A DNA stretch of 64,000 bases, taken from positions 1 through 64,000 of the forward strand of contig NZ_JAOASO010000159.1 in assembly GCF_030158645.1 (NCBI RefSeq). The letters run 5' to 3'. Numbering within the stretch: position 1 is the first letter of the stretch; the number at the start of each line of letters is the position of its first letter. This document shows positions 51,426 to 60,898 of this stretch, piece by piece. Made by a program: the position numbers and the translations under genes. The stretch comes from Hydrogenophaga sp. (GTDB taxonomy: Bacteria > Pseudomonadota > Gammaproteobacteria > Burkholderiales > Burkholderiaceae_C). Under the pieces are notes generated by a model. That model worked only from the letters and a program-made list of their open reading frames with translations, was not told the origin of the DNA and did no database searches.

Positions 51426-52295
51426 TCATGCCATCACCTCGCCGTGGCTGGTCACCAGACACTGGCCCGTGAGCGGTCGCGCCGCTTCGCTGGCGAGGAA
51501 CAAAAACACACCGGCGAGATCTTCGGGCGTGAGCATCTCGGGCACGGCCTGCTTCGACAGGATCTCGCGTTCCACCTCGGCCTCGCTGCGACCCTGGGCT
51601 TGCGCCATGGCCGTGAGCGAGCGCAGCGCGGCGTCGGTGCGCACCCAGCCGGGGCACACGGCGTTCACGCGGATGCCGCGTGGGCCGAGTTCCAGCGCGA
51701 GCGAACGCGTGAGCCCCACCACCGCGTGTTTGCTCGCGGCGTAGGCTGAAAAGCCCGCCACGCCGATGCGGCCCCAGATGGAGCTCTGGTTGATGACGCT
51801 GGCGCCACGCGGCAACAGGGGCAGCAGCGCCTGCGTGAGCCGCACCATGGAGGTGACGTTGTTGTCGAGCAGGCCGGCCCAGCGGGTCATGGATTCGGGT
51901 GCGGTGTCGTCCAGCGGTGTGGGGTACTCGGTGCCGGCGTTGTTGACCAGCACGTCGAGCGTGCCCCAGTGTTCGCGCAAGTGCGCGGCAACGGCTGCGA
52001 CCTGTTGGGGGTCGCTGAGGTCGCACGTGATGCAGAAGGCTTCGACAAGCTCAGCCCGAACGGAAGTGGACTCAGCCCAACCGGAGGTGGAATCAGCCCG
52101 AGCAGAGATGGGCTCGGCTTGAACGGAGGTTTGGTCTTGGCGGATCAGTTCCAGGGTGTTGCCTGAATCGACGCGGTCCAGCAGCATCAGCCGCACGCCC
52201 TGCGCCGCAAAGGCCCGCGCCAGCGCCTGGCCGATACCCCCGGCCGCGCCGGTGATGAGCACGGTCTTGCCCTGCAGGCCGTGGTCGGCAGGCAT
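51426..52295 (-). CDS. SDR-family oxidoreductase carrying an in-frame repeat insertion
   Basis: TVLITGAAGGIGQALARAFAAQG, LVNNAGTEYP, YAASKHAV; internal TSVQAEPISARADSTSGWAESTSVRAELVEA. Confidence 0.92.
   Translation of the reverse strand: MPADHGLQGKTVLITGAAGGIGQALARAFAAQGVRLMLLDRVDSGNTLELIRQDQTSVQAEPISARADSTSGWAESTSVRAELVEAFCITCDLSDPQQVAAVAAHLREHWGTLDVLVNNAGTEYPTPLDDTAPESMTRWAGLLDNNVTSMVRLTQALLPLLPRGASVINQSSIWGRIGVAGFSAYAASKHAVVGLTRSLALELGPRGIRVNAVCPGWVRTDAALRSLTAMAQAQGRSEAEVEREILSKQAVPEMLTPEDLAGVFLFLASEAARPLTGQCLVTSHGEVMA
52039..52133. repeat. REP-like core followed by four imperfect 21-bp tandem units inside SDR coding sequence
   Basis: ctcagcccgaacggaagtgga / ctcagcccaaccggaggtgga / atcagcccgagcagagatggg / ctcggcttgaacggaggtttg. 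Confidence 0.85.
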
Positions 52296-52296
52296 G

Positions 52297-53307
52297 TCAA
52301 ACGGCGGTGAGGAAGGACACGCCGACAGCGCCGAGGAAACCGTCTGCGCGGCCCGGTGTGCCGGGTGGTTGCACCACCCCGTAGTTGCTCGCGAGCACCC
52401 GCTTGACGCGGTTGATGTGAAAGCTCTTGAGCAGTTCACCCACCGTGATCACCTGCGGGTAGCTGTCGGCGTACAGCTCGCGGTGGAAGGCGGGCAGGCG
52501 GTACCAGGGCGCGGTGGGGCGCTCGTGGTGGGCGTTGTGGAAACCGAAGTTGAGCCAGATCAGGTTGAACCACTTCGCGTCCAGGCTCACCACGTCGCTG
52601 TAGGTGTTGGCCTGTTCGTAGGCGCGGTCGCGCAGCTTGTCTTTCGGGATCGGCGTGTCGTCGAGGATGGGGTAAGCGTCGTAGGTGTGCTGGAAGCAGT
52701 CGGCAAAGCGCAGCACCGTGATGAAGACCAGGAACGCCACGAAGTACAGGGCGAGCGCCTTGAGCGACCACCAGCCCAGCAAGGCGAGCGCCGTGATGCG
52801 CACCAGCGCGGTGGCGACCACGCGCACGCGGGCGTCTTTTTTCTGTTCGCTCAGGAAGGGCAGGGCGATCACGTAGCCGCGCATGACGAATTCCACCGCC
52901 GGGAAGTGGGCCCACTCCAGGGCTAGTACCACGCGGCGCACCACCGGGTGGGCGCGCAGGAAGGACTGCGCATCGAAGGTGATCACGTCGGCACGCTCCA
53001 CGTGGTGGCGCATGTGCTTGCGGCGCATGTCGGCAAAGCTGGCGTAGCAGCTGCCGTTGATCCAGCTCATCAGCGTGCCCCAGCGCTCGTTGGCCTGCGG
53101 CGTGCGAAAGATGGCGTTGTGCGCGAACTCGTGGATGAAGTAGGCCGACCACACCAGCGTTTGTGCGACCAGCAACACGCCCAGGGCGTTCAGCAGCCAG
53201 CTCGCCTGCCCCAGCAGGGCAATGCCCACCGGCCAGCCCAGCACGGTGAAGCTGATGGCGGCGACGTTGGGCCACACGCCGTCCTCGTAACGGAAAACCG
53301 GTTTCAT
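52297..53307 (-). CDS. Fatty acid desaturase family protein
   Basis: Three His clusters: HEFAH, HMRHH, HNAHH. Confidence 0.9.
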   Translation of the reverse strand: MKPVFRYEDGVWPNVAAISFTVLGWPVGIALLGQASWLLNALGVLLVAQTLVWSAYFIHEFAHNAIFRTPQANERWGTLMSWINGSCYASFADMRRKHMRHHVERADVITFDAQSFLRAHPVVRRVVLALEWAHFPAVEFVMRGYVIALPFLSEQKKDARVRVVATALVRITALALLGWWSLKALALYFVAFLVFITVLRFADCFQHTYDAYPILDDTPIPKDKLRDRAYEQANTYSDVVSLDAKWFNLIWLNFGFHNAHHERPTAPWYRLPAFHRELYADSYPQVITVGELLKSFHINRVKRVLASNYGVVQPPGTPGRADGFLGAVGVSFLTAV

Positions 53308-53384
53308 GGGAGTGCCTTCAATGGGGGGAACGCTGTCGTCACCGCACCGATGCCCGAGCGGGCACCGGTGAAGCCAACTGGGTC

Positions 53385-54401
53385 TTACTTCAGGCCCTTG
53401 ACCAGGCTGGCGTCGAAGGTGGCTTCGATCGGCGGGATCGTGGTGATCTGGCCCTTGGCCTTGAGCAGCTCGCCAATGATTTCGCCGCTGGCGTAATACG
53501 AGGTGGTTTCCTTGGCCTTGGTGAAGGCCTTGGGCATCTCGGCCACGGGGATGTTGTAGACGCCGGTGAGCTGCTCCTTCACCTCGGCGGCGGACACGCC
53601 CATGAACTTGCCGATGATCTTGTGCGCTTCCGCGGGCTTGGCCTTCATGTAGGCCAGACCGTCCAGATACGCCTGCATCACGCCGGTGATCTGCGCCGGC
53701 TTGGCCTTGATCACCTTGTCGTCGAACACCAGCACATCGGCGATCAGGCCCGGCGCGTTCTTGGAGGAGAACACCACCTTGAACTTCTTGCCGCCGCCCT
53801 GGCCCAGGATCTGCGAGAGGCTGGGCTCGTAGGTCACGCCGATGGGCAGCTGGCCGGAGGCCATGGCGGCCGGCACGGCTTCGGGCGTCATGCTCACCGG
53901 GGTGATGTCCTTCTCGGTCATGCCGGCGGTCTTGAGGGCATAAGAGAGCAGGAAATCGCTGGGCGAGAGCGGGTTGTAGCCGATCTTCTTGCCTTTGAAA
54001 TCGGCCACCTTGGTGATGCTGCTGTCGGCCACGATGGCGTCGCCACCGTTGGAGTAGTCGATGGGCATGACCACCTTCATGTTGCGGCCGGCGGCGACTT
54101 GCCCGACCACCTGGTCATAGGTCAGCATGCCGCCGTCCACCGCGCCCGAGGCGATGGCCGCCGGGATCAGCGCCGGGTCGTTGAAGACCTGCAGCGAGAC
54201 CTTGAGGTTGTATTTCTTGTAGAGGTCCAGCGCCTCGGCCACGTAGAACGGGCCGTAGCCGATCCACACCACGGTGGCGATCTTCATCTGGGTGGGCGCC
54301 TGGGCGAACGAGGAAAAGGCGGCCAGCGAGAGGGCCAGGCCCAGGGCCGGCTTGAAGAAGTGGTTGCGCCGGCTGGACAGGGTGGGGGCAGAGGTTTTCA
54401 T
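53385..54401 (-). CDS. NMT1/SsuA/TauA-like ABC substrate-binding protein
   Basis: Signal peptide; MKIATVVWIGYGPFYVAEALDLYKKYNLKVSLQVFNDPALIPAAIASGAVDGGML; start trimmed. Confidence 0.88.
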   Translation of the reverse strand: MKTSAPTLSSRRNHFFKPALGLALSLAAFSSFAQAPTQMKIATVVWIGYGPFYVAEALDLYKKYNLKVSLQVFNDPALIPAAIASGAVDGGMLTYDQVVGQVAAGRNMKVVMPIDYSNGGDAIVADSSITKVADFKGKKIGYNPLSPSDFLLSYALKTAGMTEKDITPVSMTPEAVPAAMASGQLPIGVTYEPSLSQILGQGGGKKFKVVFSSKNAPGLIADVLVFDDKVIKAKPAQITGVMQAYLDGLAYMKAKPAEAHKIIGKFMGVSAAEVKEQLTGVYNIPVAEMPKAFTKAKETTSYYASGEIIGELLKAKGQITTIPPIEATFDASLVKGLK

Positions 54402-54701
54402 CAGGGGCTCCATGGGTTGTAAGGACGTGCAGGAAGAAGCGATCACGTGATCGTTCTCCCGGGCTTTTGTCCCTCCGTGGAGCCTGCGATGAGGCCGGCA
54501 CACTCTCGGACCAGACACCGCGCGGCGCATCGCCTCGCGGTCGGAACCCTAGTGCACCTGAGTGCTGAGCAGATGGTCGGGCGGACCCTGGATCGCTCTT
54601 CTTGCGGAATGGTGGTCAGCAGAAAGCGTGCCAGGCTGGTCGGCGCTCTGCATGCCGCTTGAACGCCCCTGCTGCACCAAAAGCAGAAGCTGTGCGCCCT
54701 T

Positions 54702-55262
54702 TCAGCGGCGTGGTGCCGCCTTGGTCCGCCCCGTGTTGGTGCGGGTTGCGCGGACTTTGGGGGAGGCCGCCGGCCTGGCCACGGTGTCGTCCGTGTCCAC
54801 CGGCAACAGGGGCACAAAAGGTGCCCGGGCGTCGTCGGCCAGACCCTGGGTGAGCGCTTCGAGGATCTCGATCAGCTGGTGGCGCTGCGTCATCGACAAA
54901 GGCGAGAGCAGCCGCTGGTAGGCCTGCTCGGCCGGTCCGCGCGCCTGCTGCAACAGTTTCTGGCCGCTCGGGGTGAGCACCACCGCCATCTGGCGTCGGC
55001 TGTGCTCGGCCATGCGCCGCTCGATCAGTCCGCGTTCTTCGAGGCCTTTGCACACCCGCATGACGGTGACCTTGTCAAAGGCGAGTGCGCGCGCCAACCG
55101 GGTCTGGTCCAGGCCGGGTTCGCTGGACAAGACGGTGAGCACGCCGTACTGGGCCGGGGTGAGACCCACACTGGCGCAAGCGTTCTCGAACACCGCCGCC
55201 GAGATCTGGTGGGTGCGGCGCAACAGGAAGCCCGGGCGCTGGTACAAGTCTTTCAAGGTCAT
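54702..55262 (-). CDS. MarR-family transcriptional regulator
   Basis: LTPAQYGVLTVLSSEPGLDQTRLARALAFDKVTVMRVCKGLEERGLIERR. Confidence 0.92.
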   Translation of the reverse strand: MTLKDLYQRPGFLLRRTHQISAAVFENACASVGLTPAQYGVLTVLSSEPGLDQTRLARALAFDKVTVMRVCKGLEERGLIERRMAEHSRRQMAVVLTPSGQKLLQQARGPAEQAYQRLLSPLSMTQRHQLIEILEALTQGLADDARAPFVPLLPVDTDDTVARPAASPKVRATRTNTGRTKAAPRR

Positions 55263-55339
55263 GGTTCGGGATTCTACGAATGGCAGCCTCCCGCCTGCCG
55301 TTTCAAAATGGTTCGCATGCTAACGATAGGAGACATCCG

Positions 55340-56323
55340 ATGACACGCTTGTACACCCTCACCGGCCGAGCCTGGCGCAGCCTCCTGGCTCTGGCACTGT
55401 TCGCCGGCACCGGTCTGGCCCAGGCCCAGACGTCCGATGTGCCGCTGCGCCTGATCGTGCCCTTCACCCCGGGCACCGGCATCGACCTGATCGCCCGCAC
55501 CATCGGTCCCAAGCTGTCGGAGCGCCTGAAACGCCCGGTGGTGGTGGACAACCGGGCTGGCGCCTCCGGCAACATCGGGACCGAGGCCGTGGTGCGCGCC
55601 GCGCCCGATGGCAACACCTTGCTGGTGAGTGTGAACACCCTGGTGATGAACCGCAGCCTGTACCCGCAGGCGCCGTTCGACCCGCTGCGCGATCTCACCC
55701 CGGTGGGGCTGACCAGCTGGGGCCAGCTGATGCTGGTCACCCACCCCAAGACGGGGTTCAAGACCGCCGGCGACCTGGTGGATGCTGCGCGCCGCGCGCC
55801 GGGCCAGCTCAACTACGCCTCACCCGGCGTGGGCACGCCGCACCATTTGTCGATGGAGCTCTTCAAGAACGCCAGCAAGAGTTTCATCACGCACATCCCG
55901 TACCGAGGCACCGGCCCCGCGCTCACCGACATGATCGGTGGCCAGGTGGATGCGATGTTCCTGCCGATCCACGTCGCGCTGCCGCAGATCCGCAGCGGGC
56001 GGCTGGTGGCGCTGGCCATCGGCAGCGACAAGCGCCACGCCCTGCTGCCCGAGGTGCCCACGCTGACCGAGTCGCGCACGGCCGACGTGAACGTGGACAT
56101 GTGGTACGGCGTGTTCGCGCCCAAGGGCATGGCGCCGGCCATGGTCGCCACGCTCAACCGCGAGATCAACAGCATCCTGGCCAGCGAAGACGTGAAGAAG
56201 GCGTTCTCCGGCCAGGGCATGGACCCGAGCACCGGCACGCCCGAGGCGTTCGGCCAGTTGGTGGAGAAGGACGCGGAGCGCTGGGCCCGGCTGATCAAGA
56301 CCCAGAACATCAAGGCTGAATGA
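55340..56323 (+). CDS. Bug-family (TctC-like) substrate-binding protein
   Basis: LRLIVPFTPGTGIDLIARTIGPKLSERLKRPVVVDNRAGASGNIGTEAV. Confidence 0.93.
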   Translation: MTRLYTLTGRAWRSLLALALFAGTGLAQAQTSDVPLRLIVPFTPGTGIDLIARTIGPKLSERLKRPVVVDNRAGASGNIGTEAVVRAAPDGNTLLVSVNTLVMNRSLYPQAPFDPLRDLTPVGLTSWGQLMLVTHPKTGFKTAGDLVDAARRAPGQLNYASPGVGTPHHLSMELFKNASKSFITHIPYRGTGPALTDMIGGQVDAMFLPIHVALPQIRSGRLVALAIGSDKRHALLPEVPTLTESRTADVNVDMWYGVFAPKGMAPAMVATLNREINSILASEDVKKAFSGQGMDPSTGTPEAFGQLVEKDAERWARLIKTQNIKAE

Positions 56324-56359
56324 CATGAAACACCCCCGCTGCGCTCCGGAGCAACTGAC

Positions 56360-57592
56360 ATGACGATGGCCATTGTGGGCGGCGGAATCGCCGGTTTGGC
56401 GTTTGCGTTGGCCCTCCACCAGCGGGGCATGGCCTGCGACGTGTACGAGAGCGTGCCCGACGTCAAGGAGCTCGGCGTGGGCATCACGCTGCTGCCGCAC
56501 GGCGTGCAGGAACTCACCGCGCTGGGTCTGCTGGCGCAGCTGGAGGCCGTGGGGATCGAGAACCGCGAGAGTGTGTTCTTCAACCGCTTCGGCCAGCGCG
56601 TGTACGGCGAGGCGCGTGGGCGTCACGCGGGCTACGAACTGCCCGAGTTGGGCATTCACCGCGGCAAGCTGCACCGCATCCTCTTTGAGGCTGCGCTGGA
56701 GCGCCTGGGTTCCGAGCACGTGCACACCGGCCACCGCTGCACCGGGCTGGCGCAGGACGCCGATGGCGTCACGCTCTCGTTTGCCGACAACGCACAAGGC
56801 CCGGTGGCGCCGGTGCGTGCACCGTGGGTGGTGGCCTGCGACGGCGTGAATTCCGCGATCCGCAAGCATTTCTACCCGCAGGACAGCGTCTGCTACGGCG
56901 GCATCAACACCTGGCGCGGCACCACCGTGCACAAGCCGATCCTGGGCGGCAAGAGCTACATCCGGATCGGCTCCATCGACACCGGCAAGATGGTGATCTA
57001 CCCCATCGTGGACAACGTGGACGGGCAGGGCAACCAGCTCATCAACTGGGTGGCCGAGATCCGCGACAGCGAAGCCCGCATGAACGACTGGAACCGCCCG
57101 GGTCGCCCCGAAGATTTCTTGCCGACCTTCGCCGACTGGCGCTTCGACTGGCTCGACGTGCCGGCGCTCATCACCTCGGCCGAGCACGTGTTCGAATACC
57201 CCATGGTCGACAAGGACCCGCTGCCGCGCTGGAGCTTCGAGCGCGTCACGCTCATGGGCGACGCCGCCCACCCGATGTATCCCCGCGGCTCCAACGGCTC
57301 GGCCCAGGCGCTGATCGATGCCCGCACGCTGGCCGACGAGATCGCCACCGCGCATGCCGCCGGCGGTGACCTGCGCGCTGCCCTGCAGCGCTACCAGGCC
57401 GCACGTCTGCCCGCCACCGCCCGCGTGGTGGAGACCAACCGCACCCTGCCGCCGGACTTCATCATCATGAAGGCCGACGAACTCAGCGGCGGCAAGCCGT
57501 TCGACAACATCGACGATCTCATCAGCCAGGACGAGCTGCGCGCCATTTCGGACAATTACAAGCAGATTGCGGGCTTTGCGCTGAAGGCTTGA
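56360..57592 (+). CDS. FAD-dependent aromatic-ring monooxygenase family (salicylate/6-hydroxynicotinate hydroxylase-like)
   Basis: MAIVGGGIAGLAFALALHQRGMACDVYE, VTLMGDAAHPMYPRGSNGSAQALIDA. Confidence 0.9.
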   Translation: MTMAIVGGGIAGLAFALALHQRGMACDVYESVPDVKELGVGITLLPHGVQELTALGLLAQLEAVGIENRESVFFNRFGQRVYGEARGRHAGYELPELGIHRGKLHRILFEAALERLGSEHVHTGHRCTGLAQDADGVTLSFADNAQGPVAPVRAPWVVACDGVNSAIRKHFYPQDSVCYGGINTWRGTTVHKPILGGKSYIRIGSIDTGKMVIYPIVDNVDGQGNQLINWVAEIRDSEARMNDWNRPGRPEDFLPTFADWRFDWLDVPALITSAEHVFEYPMVDKDPLPRWSFERVTLMGDAAHPMYPRGSNGSAQALIDARTLADEIATAHAAGGDLRAALQRYQAARLPATARVVETNRTLPPDFIIMKADELSGGKPFDNIDDLISQDELRAISDNYKQIAGFALKA

Positions 57593-57738
57593 CCGCGGGC
57601 GCCGCCCTGGCGGTGTGGGGGGTATCCGACAGCCGTCGGGGCCTGCTGCGCAGTGGACACCTCTTGCGCGCTGTTTTGTGGCACTGTCGGCCAAGGTGCC
57701 GTCCGCCGGGGACGGGACACCCACCTTGTGCACCCAGC

Positions 57739-59850
57739 ATGCCGCGACTCACACGACAGACACGTATCCGAACGGAAGAGAACCCCGGGCTCCGTGGCCC
57801 TGCCGGGCGCTCGTTGTGCGCGCTCGCCCTGGCGTGGGGTGTCGTGGTCTGCTCCGGCACACAGGCGCAGACCGTGCTGCGCTACGGCGGCGACGCGGCG
57901 TTTGCCCCGTTTGAATCGCTCGGCGCCAGCGGCGAGCCCGAAGGCTTCCAGATCGACCTGATGCGGGCCCTCGGCCGTGAACTCGGCCTGGAGGTCACCA
58001 TCCAGCTGCAAAGCTGGCCTTCCACGGTGGAGGCCTTCAAGGCCGGGCGGGTGGACGTGATCGCCATGGTGCAGACCACCGAGCGGCGTGCTTACGCGCA
58101 CTTTCTCAAGGGCCATGCTGCGCCCGCGTTTGCGGTGTACCTGCCGGTCGGCCAAGCCGCTCCGCGGGCGCTGCAAGACCTCCAAGGCTCGCGCATCGCC
58201 GTGCTGGACCACGAACCCATGCGGGAGAGCCTGGGCAAGTGGCTCTCAGGCATCAGCGGACCCTATGTGCGCACGCCCGATGCGCTGTCTGCCCTGCAGT
58301 CCGTCCAGCTCGGTTTTGCCGACATGGCCTTGCTGCCGCGTGCCTACGCCGATCCCTTGATGGCCAGCGGTGAGGTCAGCGGACTGGTGCGTGCGCTGGG
58401 GGACCTGCGTCTGCAGTCCTATTCGCTGGCGGTGGTGCGCGACAACGACGCGCTGCGCCAGCGGCTGCAGGTCGCGCTGGACCGTCTGGAGAGCAACGGC
58501 ACGCTGCCCGCGCTGCGCGAGCGCTGGCTCAACGACGAACCCGCCACCGCCGAGCAGCAGGCCATGGCCCGCGATCTGGATCAGCAGCGGACATGGACCT
58601 GGCTGGTCGCGCTGGGCGGCACGTCCCTGCTGGTGCTGGCGGGACTCGGGCTGCGCCATCGCGGACGGGCGGTATCGCATGAGCGCACGCGGCGCGAGGC
58701 CGCCGAGCGCTCGCTGCGCCGCTCAGAAGATTTGCTGGAGCGCACCTTCCAGCGCAACCCCGAGCCCATGCTGGTGGTGGACCACCACAGCGGTCTGGTG
58801 CAGGACGCCAACCCGGCGGTCGCCGCGCTGTTGGGCGTGGCAGAAGACCGGGTGGTGGGCCGCCCGTTGCGCGATCTGGCGCATCACATCGGCATGGACA
58901 CACTCAAGCGCATGGCACGCGCCATCGATCTGAACGGCTTGCTGGACGCACTGCCGGTGAGCGTGACCCGCGCCGATGGCCAGCAGCGCGCGTGTCTGGT
59001 GAGTGCCGACAAACTGCGCGTGGGTGATCACACCATCGTGCTGTGCATCGTGCGCGACGTGACCGAGCGACTGGCGCAGGACCCGGTGTTTCGCCAGGGC
59101 TACCAGTCCCTGCACGAAGAATTCGCCCAGGCCCGCCGGGACGCCCCCGAGACGTTGCCACCCACCGATCACGGCGAAGACCGCCTGCGCGAGTTCACCC
59201 GCGCCGTGGCGCACGACTTGCGGGCGCCCCTGCTGGCGATCCAGGGCTTCATGGGCCTGATGCGCGAGCGCCTGCAACTCGGGCACACCGATGAGGCGCT
59301 GGAATACAGCGAGCAGGTGGACAAAGCCACGCGGCGCATGAACGCCATGATCGAAGCCTTGACCAACCTGGCCCAGATCGACCAACACCCGCTCAAGCGC
59401 CGCAGCATCGACATGCGTGCCCTGTCCGAAGACACCTGGACCCTGGTGCGAAGCGGAGAGACCGCGCGTTCGATCGAAATCCGGTTCGACCCGCTGCCCC
59501 CGGCGATGGGTGACGCCGATCTGGTGGCCCAGGTGTGGCAGAACCTGCTGCACAACGCGTGGAAATACTCGGCCCGCGTGCCGGTGTCACGCATCCGGGT
59601 GGACAGTTTTCAGGAAGCGGGACGCACCTGGTACCGCGTGGCCGACAACGGCGCCGGCTTCGACATGGCGCACGCCCGCGCGCTGTTCCAACCGTTTCGG
59701 CGCATGCACGCGGCGTCGCAGTTCGAGGGCAGCGGCATTGGCCTGAGCATGGTTCAGCGCATCGTGCGCCACCACGGGGGTGAGGTGCGCTTGCGCAGCC
59801 AGATCGGCGTGGGCACGGTGGCCGAATTCACGCTCGACGCAGCGGCCTGA
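57739..59850 (+). CDS. Sensor histidine kinase with N-terminal extracellular solute-binding domain and PAS domain
   Basis: VLRYGGDAAFAPFESLGASGEPEGFQIDLMRALGRELGL (SBP_bac_3-like), PAS, FTRAVAHDLRAPLLAIQGFMGLM, GSGIGLSMVQRIVRHHGGEVRL; start uncertain. Confidence 0.88.
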   Translation: MPRLTRQTRIRTEENPGLRGPAGRSLCALALAWGVVVCSGTQAQTVLRYGGDAAFAPFESLGASGEPEGFQIDLMRALGRELGLEVTIQLQSWPSTVEAFKAGRVDVIAMVQTTERRAYAHFLKGHAAPAFAVYLPVGQAAPRALQDLQGSRIAVLDHEPMRESLGKWLSGISGPYVRTPDALSALQSVQLGFADMALLPRAYADPLMASGEVSGLVRALGDLRLQSYSLAVVRDNDALRQRLQVALDRLESNGTLPALRERWLNDEPATAEQQAMARDLDQQRTWTWLVALGGTSLLVLAGLGLRHRGRAVSHERTRREAAERSLRRSEDLLERTFQRNPEPMLVVDHHSGLVQDANPAVAALLGVAEDRVVGRPLRDLAHHIGMDTLKRMARAIDLNGLLDALPVSVTRADGQQRACLVSADKLRVGDHTIVLCIVRDVTERLAQDPVFRQGYQSLHEEFAQARRDAPETLPPTDHGEDRLREFTRAVAHDLRAPLLAIQGFMGLMRERLQLGHTDEALEYSEQVDKATRRMNAMIEALTNLAQIDQHPLKRRSIDMRALSEDTWTLVRSGETARSIEIRFDPLPPAMGDADLVAQVWQNLLHNAWKYSARVPVSRIRVDSFQEAGRTWYRVADNGAGFDMAHARALFQPFRRMHAASQFEGSGIGLSMVQRIVRHHGGEVRLRSQIGVGTVAEFTLDAAA

Positions 59851-59855
59851 GTCGC

Positions 59856-60758
59856 TCAACCCATGCCGTTGCGCCGGGCCAGCTCGACAAACAGCGCCGA
59901 GTGGTCCAGGTCGGCCAGCCCGTGCTCGACCGACTGGGCGTAGAGCTGCTCGAACAAACCGGTGATCGGCGCATCGAAGCCGACTTCCGCCGCGGTGGTC
60001 AGCGCGTTGCGCATGTCCTTGAGTTGCACCGCCACCGCTGCGCGCTTGGTGAAGTCGCGCTCCACCATGCGCTGGCCGTGCACCTGCAGGATGCGGCTGT
60101 CCGCAAAGCCGCCGGTGATGGCCTGCTTGACCTTGCCCATGTCGGCTCCGCCCTTCTCGCACAGCAGCAGGGCCTCCGCCACGGCGCCGATGGTGATGCC
60201 CACGATCATCTGGTTGGCCAGTTTGGCCAGCTGCCCTGCGCCGTGCGGACCGACATGCACCGGGCGTCCCAGCAGCTCGAACACCGGACGCAGGCGCTCG
60301 AAGTCGGCAGCCTCGCCGCCCGCCATGATGGCCAGTGTGCCGGCCTCGGCGCCCACCGTTCCGCCCGAGACCGGTGCGTCCAGGTGGTGCAGGCCGGCGG
60401 CCTCCAGGCGGCTGGCATGGTCGCGCGCCTGGCGCGGCAGGATGGACGACATGTCCACCACCACGCTGCCCGGGCGCAGGTGGTCCACCGTGTGCTGGTT
60501 GAACAGCACGTCTTCCACGATGTCGCCGTTTTCCAGCAGGGTGATCACGATGTCGGCCCCGGACACGGCGCCGGCGGGTGTGTCGGCCACGCGCGCGCCG
60601 AAGGGGGTCAGTCGCTCGGCCTTGCTGCGCGAGCGGTTCCACACACTGACCGTGCAGCCGGCTTCGCACAGGCGCCGGGCCATGGGGAAACCCATCAGGC
60701 CAATGCCGAGCACGGCGATCTGGAGGGCGGACGTGGTGGGGGCGGAGTTGGTGTTCAA
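59856..60758 (-). CDS. NAD(P)-dependent oxidoreductase, 3-hydroxyisobutyrate dehydrogenase family
   Basis: IAVLGIGLMGFPMARRLCEAG, DAPVSGGTVGAEAGTLAIMAGG. Confidence 0.93.
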   Translation of the reverse strand: MNTNSAPTTSALQIAVLGIGLMGFPMARRLCEAGCTVSVWNRSRSKAERLTPFGARVADTPAGAVSGADIVITLLENGDIVEDVLFNQHTVDHLRPGSVVVDMSSILPRQARDHASRLEAAGLHHLDAPVSGGTVGAEAGTLAIMAGGEAADFERLRPVFELLGRPVHVGPHGAGQLAKLANQMIVGITIGAVAEALLLCEKGGADMGKVKQAITGGFADSRILQVHGQRMVERDFTKRAAVAVQLKDMRNALTTAAEVGFDAPITGLFEQLYAQSVEHGLADLDHSALFVELARRNGMG

Positions 60759-60898
60759 GAGAGGGTCTGAGGATGGGTTGGCGGGAGTGGCTGGGCCGGC
60801 AAGGAACGCCGGATGGGCATTGTGGCGTCAGAACGGCGACGTTTCATGAGCCGGTCAGGACACGCTGAAAACGACCCTCCGTGACACAATGCGCGACC

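Noticed and set aside
55820-57733. 637-aa minus-strand ORF antisense to the Bug SBP and FAD monooxygenase
   Set aside because: Spans two genes with clear plus-strand motifs; no plausible product.
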